Source: Bacillota bacterium (lineage in GTDB: Bacteria; Bacillota; Dethiobacteria; DTU022; UBA8154). From it: DNA of 9,695 nt. The stretch is from NCBI GenBank assembly GCA_003456095.1, contig DMPF01000202.1, positions 1 to 9,695 on the forward strand. The letters run 5' to 3'. Below the pieces are notes generated by a model. That model did no database searches, was not told the origin of the DNA, and saw only the letters and a program-made list of their open reading frames with translations. Below, piece after piece: positions 1 through 5,642 of the stretch. Made by a program: the position numbers and the translations under genes. Numbering within the stretch: the first letter of the stretch is position 1; every line of letters begins with the position of its first letter.

Positions 1-790
1 TCTGCTTGCTATTTTCATGTAAAGCATTAAAGGTATGAAAAAACTCTTCCTGTGTTTCTTCTTTGCCGCCAAGAAATTGTATGTCATCAATTAATAAAAT
101 ATCAATATTTCGGTACTTATTACGAAAATCAACAGTTTTATTATCTCTAATTGCATTTATAAACTGATTGGTAAATTTTTCAGAAGAGAGGTAGACTACA
201 TGTTCACTAATATTGTGGGAGATTACATAATGACCGATGGCATGAAGAATGTGAGTTTTTCCCAGTCCCACACCACCATAAATAAAAAGGGGATTATACG
301 CCCGTGAGGGAGTTTCAGCGACGGCAAGGGATGCTGCGTGGGTAAGACGGTTATTACTGCCGACTACAAAGCTATTAAAAGTATATTTAGGATTAAGCCA
401 CTTACAAACACTGGATAAATCTTTAAAACCGGTTTTTACAGGTATATCTGCAGATATATTCTTTGAAGTTATATTTTTAATTGTATTTTTGCTTATATTT
501 TTTTCCACAATGTTATTAATATTATTATTAACCCCATAATCCTGCTTAAGAATAATATGTATTTTAAAATCTTCTTTTAAGATCTTTTGCAGGGAGGTGG
601 TCAGAGTTTTATAATAGTGTTTAATTAACCAGTTACGGGTAAAATCATTGGGAACCTCTAAAACAAATGTCTTATTGTGCATAGAAACAGGCTTGCTATT
701 TTTAAACCATGTTTCTAAACTTGGTTTATTAAGGTGATTTTCCAGCTCAATAAGAACAGCATGCCAGACGGAAGAAAGACTTTCAGACAT
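1..790 (-). CDS. dnaA: Chromosomal replication initiator DnaA (5' part, C-terminus outside window)
   Basis: The minus strand encodes the first 263 codons of DnaA, the AAA+ ATPase that binds DnaA boxes and melts oriC. Domain I is residues 1 to about 80 (starts [17 protein letters not shown], with the usual ETWF motif near 25-28). A short linker rich in Asn, Ile and Lys follows (about 85-115). The AAA+ core then begins with the [16 protein letters not shown] block. Walker A is GGVGLGKT at 172-179 (Lys178) and Walker B is LLIDDIQF, with Asp235-Asp236. The rest of the AAA+ core and the DNA-binding domain IV lie beyond the left edge. The ATG at 790-788 has a GGAGGT ribosome-binding site at 806-801. 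The gene is strikingly AT-rich compared with the genes to the right. Identity is certain; only completeness is limited by the window. Confidence 0.97.
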   Translation of the reverse strand, partial: MSESLSSVWHAVLIELENHLNKPSLETWFKNSKPVSMHNKTFVLEVPNDFTRNWLIKHYYKTLTTSLQKILKEDFKIHIILKQDYGVNNNINNIVEKNISKNTIKNITSKNISADIPVKTGFKDLSSVCKWLNPKYTFNSFVVGSNNRLTHAASLAVAETPSRAYNPLFIYGGVGLGKTHILHAIGHYVISHNISEHVVYLSSEKFTNQFINAIRDNKTVDFRNKYRNIDILLIDDIQFLGGKEETQEEFFHTFNALHENSKQ

Positions 791-813
791 GAATGTAAAT
801 ACCTCCACGTAGG

Positions 814-822
814 ATATCCACA
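814..822 (+). promoter_or_regulatory. DnaA-box-like 9-mer in the dnaA leader
   Basis: ATATCCACA differs from the consensus DnaA box TTATCCACA only at the first base. It sits between the predicted dnaA transcription start and the dnaA start codon, where bound DnaA could repress its own gene or help organise the origin. A single one-mismatch 9-mer in AT-rich DNA can occur by chance. Confidence 0.45.
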
Positions 823-895
823 AAATACAGAAGTTATTAACATTGGATGTTGAAAAAAAACATTTATTGACCGTAGCGGCATATTTTGTTAAGCT

Positions 896-924
896 ATGAT
901 AGCAAAATTAATAAGTTTATGCAA
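896..924 (-). promoter_or_regulatory. Predicted dnaA promoter (sigma-A type, extended -10)
   Basis: Read on the minus strand, a -35 TTGCAT (924-919) is followed by exactly 17 bp and a -10 TATCAT (901-896). The -10 is preceded by TGC, giving an extended -10. Transcription would start near 889, about 100 nt before the dnaA start codon. One DnaA-box-like 9-mer lies just upstream (937-945) and one in the leader (814-822), as expected for an autoregulated dnaA promoter. The elements are seen in the sequence; promoter activity is inferred. Confidence 0.6.
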
Positions 925-936
925 TCAATAGATAGC

Positions 937-945
937 TGTGGAAAA
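937..945 (-). promoter_or_regulatory. DnaA-box-like 9-mer upstream of the dnaA promoter
   Basis: The minus strand reads TTTTCCACA, one mismatch from TTATCCACA. It lies about 13 bp upstream of the predicted dnaA -35 box and faces the AT-rich tract at 1001-1034. Position and similarity suggest a DnaA site belonging to the promoter or origin region. Confidence 0.45.
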
Positions 946-1000
946 ACAGCTTCCTTGACGATTATGTATATATATCAGGATTTTTTGTTGGCTGTCGATG

Positions 1001-1034
1001 ATTTAAAATTTAAAAATTTACATAAAATATTTTT
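1001..1034. other. AT-only tract, candidate unwinding element of oriC
   Basis: This 34-bp stretch contains one G/C base (C1021) and has a repetitive ATTTAAA-like texture (ATTTAAAATTTAAAAATTTA). With the two DnaA-box-like 9-mers at 814-822 and 937-945 it could be a DNA-unwinding element. In Firmicutes the active origin is often bipartite, with a second part between dnaA and dnaN, which is outside this window. The tract may also simply be a low-GC leader of the next gene. Confidence 0.3.
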
Positions 1035-1052
1035 GAGGTGCGAGTTATAACC

Positions 1053-3722
1053 ATGCAATGGCATCAAATAGAGGTAGATTGGATTGTTACAGATTTAAAA
1101 ACATCGTTGCAGGGAATTTCACAGATAGAGGCGCAGAGGCGCCTTCATGAATACGGGCCAAATGAATTAAGAGAGAAAAAAAAGAGAACTCCTTATGTAA
1201 TGTTTTTTGATCATTTTAAAAATTTATTGGTTATAATTCTAATCTTTGCCGCCGTTATCGCCGGTGTAATCGGTGAGCTGGTCAATGCGCTGGCCATAAT
1301 TACTATTGTGATTTTAAATGCCGTGATTAGTTTTATTCAGGAATATAAGAGTGAGGAAGCAATGGCTGCCCTAAAAAAAATGGCGGCCCCTTCATCCACA
1401 GTTGTGCGCGACGGTATGACTTCAAGCATTCCAGCTGCCGTAATTGTGCCGGGCGATATTGTTATACTTGAAGCCGGACAAATCATCCCTGCCGATATGC
1501 GGCTCTTTGAGTGTGCAAACTTAAAGGTGGATGAATCTGCCCTTACCGGTGAATCTATTCCTGTGGAAAAGAATATCTCTATCCTTCATGATGATTACCT
1601 GCCCATTGGCGAACGGAAAAACATGGTATACCAGGGAACCATTGTAACCTATGGAAGAGGCAAAGGTATCGTTGTAGCAACGGGAATGTCTACAAAAATG
1701 GGTATGATCGCCGCCTTAATGCAGGGGGTGGAGGATGTAAAAACGCCCCTGCAAAAGAGGCTTGCTGCGTTTAGTGGAAAACTTGCCTTTATGATCATCA
1801 TTATAAGTGCTGTTTTATTTGCACATGGAATAGTAAGGGGCGAGCCGTTGTTGCCCATATTTCTTACTGCCATCAGCCTCGTGGTTGCTGCCATTCCAGA
1901 GGCATTGCCGGCTGTGATCACAATAACCCTCGCCCTTAGTGCACATAAGATGGTCAAGCTGAACGCTTTGATTAGAAAACTCCCAGCGGTGGAGACGCTG
2001 GGATCTGTCACATATATCTGCTCTGATAAAACGGGGACACTAACGCTGAATAAGATGACTGTTGAAGAAATATATCTAAATGAAGCGGTGGAAGACGTAA
2101 AAGCGTTAAGAGAACAAAACGGCAACAGTTTCGGCACCCTGTCAGATCAAAGCTACGATACCTTTTTTACCGCCCTTGCGCTGAGTAACGATACGCAGGT
2201 GGATGCAGACGGAGCTATCCTGGGCGATCCCACGGAAATCGCCCTTTATAATCTTGCAGCAGCCAATGGATTTACCAAATCCATCCTTGCGGCAAAGATG
2301 CCGCGGGTAGGGGAGATACCATTTGATTCGGTAAGAAAGTGCATGACGACGATTCATCGTGCGGCAGCACGGCATGACAACGGGATGACGGTAAACGGCA
2401 ATGGTGCAGCGTTCGTTTCATATACTAAAGGTGCCGTGGATGTTTTGGTTGAAAGAGCCGATAATTTTCTCACCTCCGAAGGGCTTAAACCCATCGATAA
2501 AGAGGAGATTATTGCCATAAATGAGCGGATGGCGGCGAAAGGCCTAAGGGTACTCTGTATTGCCATAAAAAAATGGGATACACTGCCTGCAGATATCTCT
2601 CCGGAAAATGTGGAGAAAGGCCTGATAATTGTGGGCCTTGCCGGGATGATGGATCCACCGCGGGAGGAGGCAATAAAAGCCGTTTCCATATGTAAAACAG
2701 CTGGCATAAAACCGGTAATGATTACTGGCGACCATTCTCTTACAGCCCATGTTATCGCCGAAAGGCTCGGTATTGTTGAAAACGGTGCAAACTCCGTGGT
2801 CACCGGCCGCGAACTTGATGTTTTCACGGATGCGGAATTTTCAAAGCGGGTTGAACATATCAGCGTTTATGCCAGGGTAGCTCCTGAGCAAAAGCTAAAG
2901 ATCATTAAAGCGCTCCAGGATAAGGGGGAGTATGTGGCGATGACCGGCGACGGCGTAAATGATGCGCCTGCCCTAAAAAGCGCGAATATAGGCGTGGCGA
3001 TGGGCATAACCGGCACAGCGGTCGCAAAGGAAGCATCATCCATGATCCTCCTCGATGATAATTTTGCGACTATTGTCAACGCGGTAAGAGAGGGCCGGAA
3101 GATTTATGACAATATACTTAAATTTATCAGATATACCATGACTGCAAATTCAGGAACCATATGGGCCATCTTCCTCGCTCCGCTTTTTGGCATGCCTTTG
3201 CCGATGCTGCCGGTCCAGATATTGTGGATGAATCTTCTTACAGACAGCCTGCCCGGACTGGCTCTGACCGCTGAGCCTGCCGAGAAGAAAATTATGCAAA
3301 GGGCGCCACGCAATCCCGATGAGAGTGTATTTGCCCACGGGAACGGAGCTTTCATCTTAATATATGGATTGTTTATCGGCATAACAGCGCTGCTCTTTCA
3401 GGCTTATGCCATAAGGGAGGGGCTGGCCTGGCAGACGATGTTTTTTACAGCTCTTGTTATTGGCAGGATGGCTGTTGCTATGAGCGTGCGCTCAAATATT
3501 GACTCTTTGTTTAAAATTGGCTTTTTTACAAATAAACCGCTGATTACTGCCATTGTCTGCATGAGCGCTCTGCAGTTTATGGCGGTTTATGTGCCGTTCA
3601 TGCATGGCATATTCCGCACCGAACCGTTAACTGTACAGGAGATGGCGTTGACGCTTGCCTTGGCTTCTGTTGTATTGGTTGTGATGGAGATAGAAAAATT
3701 TTGGAGGCGGAGAAAGGTTTAA
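1053..3722 (+). CDS. P2-type cation-translocating ATPase, probably Ca2+ export
   Basis: An 889-residue SERCA/PMR1-like pump that would use ATP to export a divalent cation across the cytoplasmic membrane. Domains in order: N-terminal actuator segment, M1-M2, actuator TGES (165-168), M3-M4 with PEALPA (Glu283), phosphorylation motif DKTGTLT (Asp325), nucleotide domain with YTKGA, hinge GDGVND (633-638), then M5-M10. Site-II residues match SERCA: Glu283 in M4, Asn727 and Asp731 in M6. The M5 position matching SERCA Glu771 is Thr702, so the second Ca2+ site is probably lost, as in PMR1/SPCA pumps. The ATG at 1053 is preferred. The in-frame GTG at 1038 overlaps GAGGTG (1035-1040), the likely ribosome-binding site, although its 12-nt spacing is long. 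The first 200 bp are much more AT-rich than the rest. The gene is not a usual resident between dnaA and rpmH. Class is sure; the ion (Ca2+, Mn2+ or Na+) is inferred. Confidence 0.9.
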   Translation: MQWHQIEVDWIVTDLKTSLQGISQIEAQRRLHEYGPNELREKKKRTPYVMFFDHFKNLLVIILIFAAVIAGVIGELVNALAIITIVILNAVISFIQEYKSEEAMAALKKMAAPSSTVVRDGMTSSIPAAVIVPGDIVILEAGQIIPADMRLFECANLKVDESALTGESIPVEKNISILHDDYLPIGERKNMVYQGTIVTYGRGKGIVVATGMSTKMGMIAALMQGVEDVKTPLQKRLAAFSGKLAFMIIIISAVLFAHGIVRGEPLLPIFLTAISLVVAAIPEALPAVITITLALSAHKMVKLNALIRKLPAVETLGSVTYICSDKTGTLTLNKMTVEEIYLNEAVEDVKALREQNGNSFGTLSDQSYDTFFTALALSNDTQVDADGAILGDPTEIALYNLAAANGFTKSILAAKMPRVGEIPFDSVRKCMTTIHRAAARHDNGMTVNGNGAAFVSYTKGAVDVLVERADNFLTSEGLKPIDKEEIIAINERMAAKGLRVLCIAIKKWDTLPADISPENVEKGLIIVGLAGMMDPPREEAIKAVSICKTAGIKPVMITGDHSLTAHVIAERLGIVENGANSVVTGRELDVFTDAEFSKRVEHISVYARVAPEQKLKIIKALQDKGEYVAMTGDGVNDAPALKSANIGVAMGITGTAVAKEASSMILLDDNFATIVNAVREGRKIYDNILKFIRYTMTANSGTIWAIFLAPLFGMPLPMLPVQILWMNLLTDSLPGLALTAEPAEKKIMQRAPRNPDESVFAHGNGAFILIYGLFIGITALLFQAYAIREGLAWQTMFFTALVIGRMAVAMSVRSNIDSLFKIGFFTNKPLITAIVCMSALQFMAVYVPFMHGIFRTEPLTVQEMALTLALASVVLVVMEIEKFWRRRKV

Positions 3723-3865
3723 TGGCATTTAAAAATATAATAATTCAGACTACAAAAGGGGTGAAACAAAATTTATTGGTTGCACTGGCGCTTGTTTTAT
3801 TTTATAATGTAGCGCTGCCAAATAATTTGCATTGTGTCCCGAAATTATTGATAAGAGGGGGATGA
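3722..3865 (+). CDS. Possible 47-residue small membrane protein (unproven)
   Basis: An open frame begins at an ATG overlapping the ATPase stop (TAATG at 3720-3724). It ends at a TGA (3863-3865) next to the rpmH ribosome-binding site. The predicted peptide has a basic N-terminal part (Lys4, Lys12, Lys15), a hydrophobic core [11 protein letters not shown] (18-28) extending to about residue 32, and a polar tail with Cys38 and Lys41/Arg45. This is the layout of a one-span membrane peptide. AAAGG (3713-3717) sits 4 nt upstream as a weak ribosome-binding site. I recognise no family. Against it: the likely rpmH promoter lies inside the frame, and an open frame of this length is not rare by chance. 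Confidence 0.25.
   Translation: MAFKNIIIQTTKGVKQNLLVALALVLFYNVALPNNLHCVPKLLIRGG
3780..3808 (+). promoter_or_regulatory. Predicted promoter for the rpmH-rnpA-yidD-yidC-jag operon
   Basis: A perfect TATAAT (3803-3808) lies 17 bp after TTGCAC (3780-3785). The -35 matches the consensus only in its TTG half. Transcription would begin near 3815, about 50 nt before the rpmH start. The perfect -10 and exact spacing make it the best candidate in the interval. I see no terminator after the ATPase, so read-through from that gene could also contribute. Confidence 0.5.
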
Positions 3866-3867
3866 AA

Positions 3868-4002
3868 TTGAAGCGCACTTTTCAGCCTAAAAAAATACAA
3901 AACAAACGGGTGCATGGTTTTAGAATAAGGATGAAGACACAGGGAGGCAGGCTGGTTTTAAAAAGAAGGAGACAAAAGATGCGCAGGCGGCTGTCCGCTT
4001 AA
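3868..4002 (+). CDS. rpmH: 50S ribosomal protein L34
   Basis: Encodes the small, very basic large-subunit protein bL34. The 44-residue product starts MKRTFQP and ends RRRLSA. It carries the family signature [17 protein letters not shown], with the Arg/Lys-rich helix that packs into 23S rRNA. The TTG at 3868 is chosen as start: it gives the canonical N-terminus and length and lies 6 nt after the purine run AGAGGGGG (3854-3861). The ATG at 3862 would add two residues but abuts that ribosome-binding site. The gene heads the conserved rpmH-rnpA-yidD-yidC-jag operon, which usually lies divergently next to dnaA. Here the ATPase separates them. Confidence 0.95.
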   Translation: MKRTFQPKKIQNKRVHGFRIRMKTQGGRLVLKRRRQKMRRRLSA

Positions 4003-4015
4003 TCCGAAGGACTAT

Positions 4016-4045
4016 ATGATTAAACAGGGTTATCTGATACAATAA
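4016..4045 (+). promoter_or_regulatory. Possible 9-codon leader cistron coupled to rnpA
   Basis: ATG at 4016 opens a nine-codon frame (MIKQGYLIQ) whose TAA (4043-4045) shares its last A with the rnpA ATG at 4045, giving TAATG. It has its own ribosome-binding site, GAAGGA at 4006-4011, 4 nt upstream. rnpA has no obvious Shine-Dalgarno directly before its start. Ribosomes finishing this mini-frame could re-initiate on rnpA. The arrangement is seen in the sequence; translational coupling is inferred. Confidence 0.35.
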
Positions 4046-4386
4046 TGAAGCGGGAAGAAAGATTAAAAAAAAATTATGAATTCAAACAGGTTTATGCGAC
4101 CGGTAAATCCCGTGCCGCAAAATATACAATAATTTATTATTGTATAAACAACCGGGGAATCTGCCGTTTGGGTGTTGTGATCAGCAAAAAGGTGGGTAAG
4201 AGTGTAGTCAGACACCGCCTCAAGCGTCTGTACAAAGAGGCGTTTTCCCGTCTTAAACTGCAAGAGAAAATGGAAAAAGGGTATGATATTATTATTGTGG
4301 CGCGCAAAGGTGCGGCAGCGCTTAAGTTTGCGCAGGTGCTGGAGGAGATGACAGAGTTGTTGAAAAAGGGGAACATATTGCGATGA
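4045..4386 (+). CDS. rnpA: Ribonuclease P protein component
   Basis: A 113-residue basic protein that binds the RNase P RNA and helps it cut 5' leaders from pre-tRNA. Recognised by the N-terminal REERLKKNYEFKQVYATGK block, the central RLGVVISKKVGKSVVRHRLKRLYKEAF block and the YDIIIVARKGAA strand; length is normal for the family. The usual RNR of the RNA-binding helix is RHR here, with His57 in place of Asn. No other in-frame start lies between the ATG and the upstream stop at 4021. A Shine-Dalgarno just before the ATG is missing, which may be compensated by the leader cistron at 4016-4045. Its TGA overlaps the yidD ATG by 4 nt, so the two are probably translationally coupled. Confidence 0.96.
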   Translation: MKREERLKKNYEFKQVYATGKSRAAKYTIIYYCINNRGICRLGVVISKKVGKSVVRHRLKRLYKEAFSRLKLQEKMEKGYDIIIVARKGAAALKFAQVLEEMTELLKKGNILR

Positions 4387-4598
4387 AATATTTGTGTTTG
4401 TATTTGTTGTCTTGTTACCGCGGATATATTTCACCCCTTATGCCGCCCCGGTGTCGCTTTTACCCGTCTTGTTCCGCTTATACTTATGAGGCGGTACAAA
4501 GTTTTGGTGTGGTGCGGGGAACCATGCTGGCAACCAAGAGAATATGCAGCTGTCACCCATTTAACCGCGGCGGGTATGATCCTGTCCCGCGGCCTTGA
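4383..4598 (+). CDS. yidD: Membrane protein insertion efficiency factor YidD
   Basis: A 71-residue YidD/DUF37 protein that assists the YidC/Sec membrane-insertion route at the inner face of the membrane. The sequence holds the family marks: N-terminal amphipathic stretch (YLCLYLLSCYRGYISPLMPP), CRFYPSCSAYTYEAV and the C-terminal CHPFNRGGYDPVP. Length is normal. It overlaps rnpA by 4 nt (ATGA at 4383-4386) and lies 135 nt before yidC. This gap carries two hairpin-forming repeats and is long for this operon. AAAGGGG upstream of the ATG is a plausible but distant ribosome-binding site. Confidence 0.94.
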   Translation: MKYLCLYLLSCYRGYISPLMPPRCRFYPSCSAYTYEAVQSFGVVRGTMLATKRICSCHPFNRGGYDPVPRP

Positions 4599-4635
4599 CC
4601 CTTACGCATGGTTGAGGGAATACGGGCGGGCACAA

Positions 4636-4655
4636 AAGACCCGCGCAGCGGTCTT
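4636..4655. repeat. Inverted repeat (hairpin 1) in the yidC leader
   Basis: AAGAC-C-CGC (4636-4644) and GCG-GTCTT (4648-4655) form an 8-bp stem with one bulged C and a GCA loop. No U-run follows, so it is not an intrinsic terminator. It lies between yidD and yidC and could affect processing or yidC translation. Function is unknown. Confidence 0.4.
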
Positions 4656-4674
4656 GACCGTTCCCTACGGCGGC

Positions 4675-4688
4675 TGTTCCGCGGAACA
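4675..4688. repeat. Perfect 14-bp palindrome TGTTCCGCGGAACA upstream of yidC
   Basis: A perfect two-fold palindrome without a spacer, 45 bp before the yidC ATG. As RNA it makes a poor hairpin, since there is no loop unless the central bases open. As DNA it looks like a site for a dimeric protein. Its core TTCCnnGGAA resembles the Noc-binding consensus ATTTCCCGGGAAAT, and its ends resemble parS half-sites (TGTT...AACA), but it matches neither fully. noc is encoded 4 kb away. No U-run follows. Confidence 0.5.
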
Positions 4689-4733
4689 ATAAAAATACAA
4701 TAATTCTGCCGGTACCAGGTGAGGAGGATAGGA

Positions 4734-5642
4734 ATGGAGCAGATCTTAGGGCCTCTAGTGGAATATATCAACGCGGCGTTAATGTTTTTCTTTTATCAGA
4801 CAGGCAACTATGGTTTGGCAATTATACTTTTGGCTTTTGTTGTCAATTTACTCACATTTCCGTTAACAAAAAAACAGATCAGTGCTTCCCGTAAACTGCA
4901 GGAACTTCAGCCGGAGCTCAAAAAACTACAGGAAAAATACAAAGGCGATAAGGAAAAGTATAACCGTGCCATGATGGAATATATGCGAGAACACCGGGTA
5001 AATCCCCTGGGTGGTTGCCTGCCGCTGCTCATCCAGCTCCCCATTATATTTGCTGTATTCCAACTGCTGAATAATCCTGGCGCAACAGTGGTCGATAACA
5101 CTTTCTTCCTGGGGCTCGACCTGCTACGTTCAGCGTCCGAAGCGGCTCCGGATTTTGGATTCATTAACCCCTACTATATTCTCCCCCTAATCTCTGCTGC
5201 TGCCACCTTTTTCCATCAACGTTTGGTGCTGACCGATCCGAAGCAAAAAATGCTGCTCTATATCTTCCCGGTGATGATTCTGGTATTCAGTGTCAGCTTT
5301 CCTGCCGGACTGGTACTTTACTGGACCACGAATTCGCTTTTTTCCATTGGCAATCATTTTGTAATTAAAGCCCTGGATAAAGACAGGGGGCGGAGAGAAG
5401 AAAAGGGGACAGCGAAGGCTGGCAAGGAAGTTAAGACAGGGGAGCGGGAAAGTAGTGAAGCGCGGAAAGATTGGCAGGGCGGGGAGATTGCTGTTGCGGA
5501 TAAAGTAAAAAGGAAAGCAGATCAGGACCGGAGCAAAAAGAAAAATGAGGTTGCCGGGAAAAAAGAGGCGAGCATCAAAATTGCCCCAAAAAGTAAAAAG
5601 AAGGTCAAGGGGAAAAAGAAAGGGGCGGGAAGGAATCGATGA
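4734..5642 (+). CDS. yidC: Membrane protein insertase YidC/Oxa1 family
   Basis: Inserts proteins into the cytoplasmic membrane alone or with SecYEG. The 302-residue product has no lipobox cysteine and starts directly with TM1 (about 27-45). A charged cytoplasmic hairpin follows (SRKLQELQPELKKLQEKY, to about 90), then the signature VNPLGGCLPLLIQLPIIFAVFQLL, a TM near INPYYILPLISAAATFF, and the final pair around YIFPVMILVFSVSFPAGLVLYWTTNSLFSI. TM1 reads AIILLAFVVNLLTFPLTKKQ, so residue 38 is Asn where E. coli Arg366 and Bacillus SpoIIIJ Arg73 align. Residues 215-302 form a hydrophilic tail with 23 Lys and 9 Arg, suited to ribosome contact. The ATG at 4734 is chosen because GAGGAGG (4721-4727) lies 6 nt upstream. 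An in-frame GTG at 4719 overlaps that site. The stop overlaps the jag ATG. Confidence 0.95.
   Translation: MEQILGPLVEYINAALMFFFYQTGNYGLAIILLAFVVNLLTFPLTKKQISASRKLQELQPELKKLQEKYKGDKEKYNRAMMEYMREHRVNPLGGCLPLLIQLPIIFAVFQLLNNPGATVVDNTFFLGLDLLRSASEAAPDFGFINPYYILPLISAAATFFHQRLVLTDPKQKMLLYIFPVMILVFSVSFPAGLVLYWTTNSLFSIGNHFVIKALDKDRGRREEKGTAKAGKEVKTGERESSEARKDWQGGEIAVADKVKRKADQDRSKKKNEVAGKKEASIKIAPKSKKKVKGKKKGAGRNR

Noticed and set aside
955..983. TTGACG as a -35 box of a plus-strand promoter for the ATPase
   Set aside because: At 16-18 bp spacing the -10 position reads GGATTT or similar, which does not resemble TATAAT; the TATATA runs nearby are too close. I could not support a promoter for the ATPase.
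1649..3382. Several minus-strand open frames opposite the ATPase
   Set aside because: They are antisense to a gene with complete P-type ATPase motifs and show no recognisable domains; they follow from the base composition of the coding strand.
3862..3867. ATG as the rpmH start
   Set aside because: It abuts the ribosome-binding site and adds two non-conserved residues; the TTG at 3868 gives the canonical 44-residue MKRTFQP protein with proper spacing.
4486..4692. 68-codon frame overlapping yidD and running through the yidD-yidC gap
   Set aside because: It overlaps the well-supported yidD in another frame, has no ribosome-binding site, resembles no family I know, and looks like a by-product of GC-rich coding DNA.
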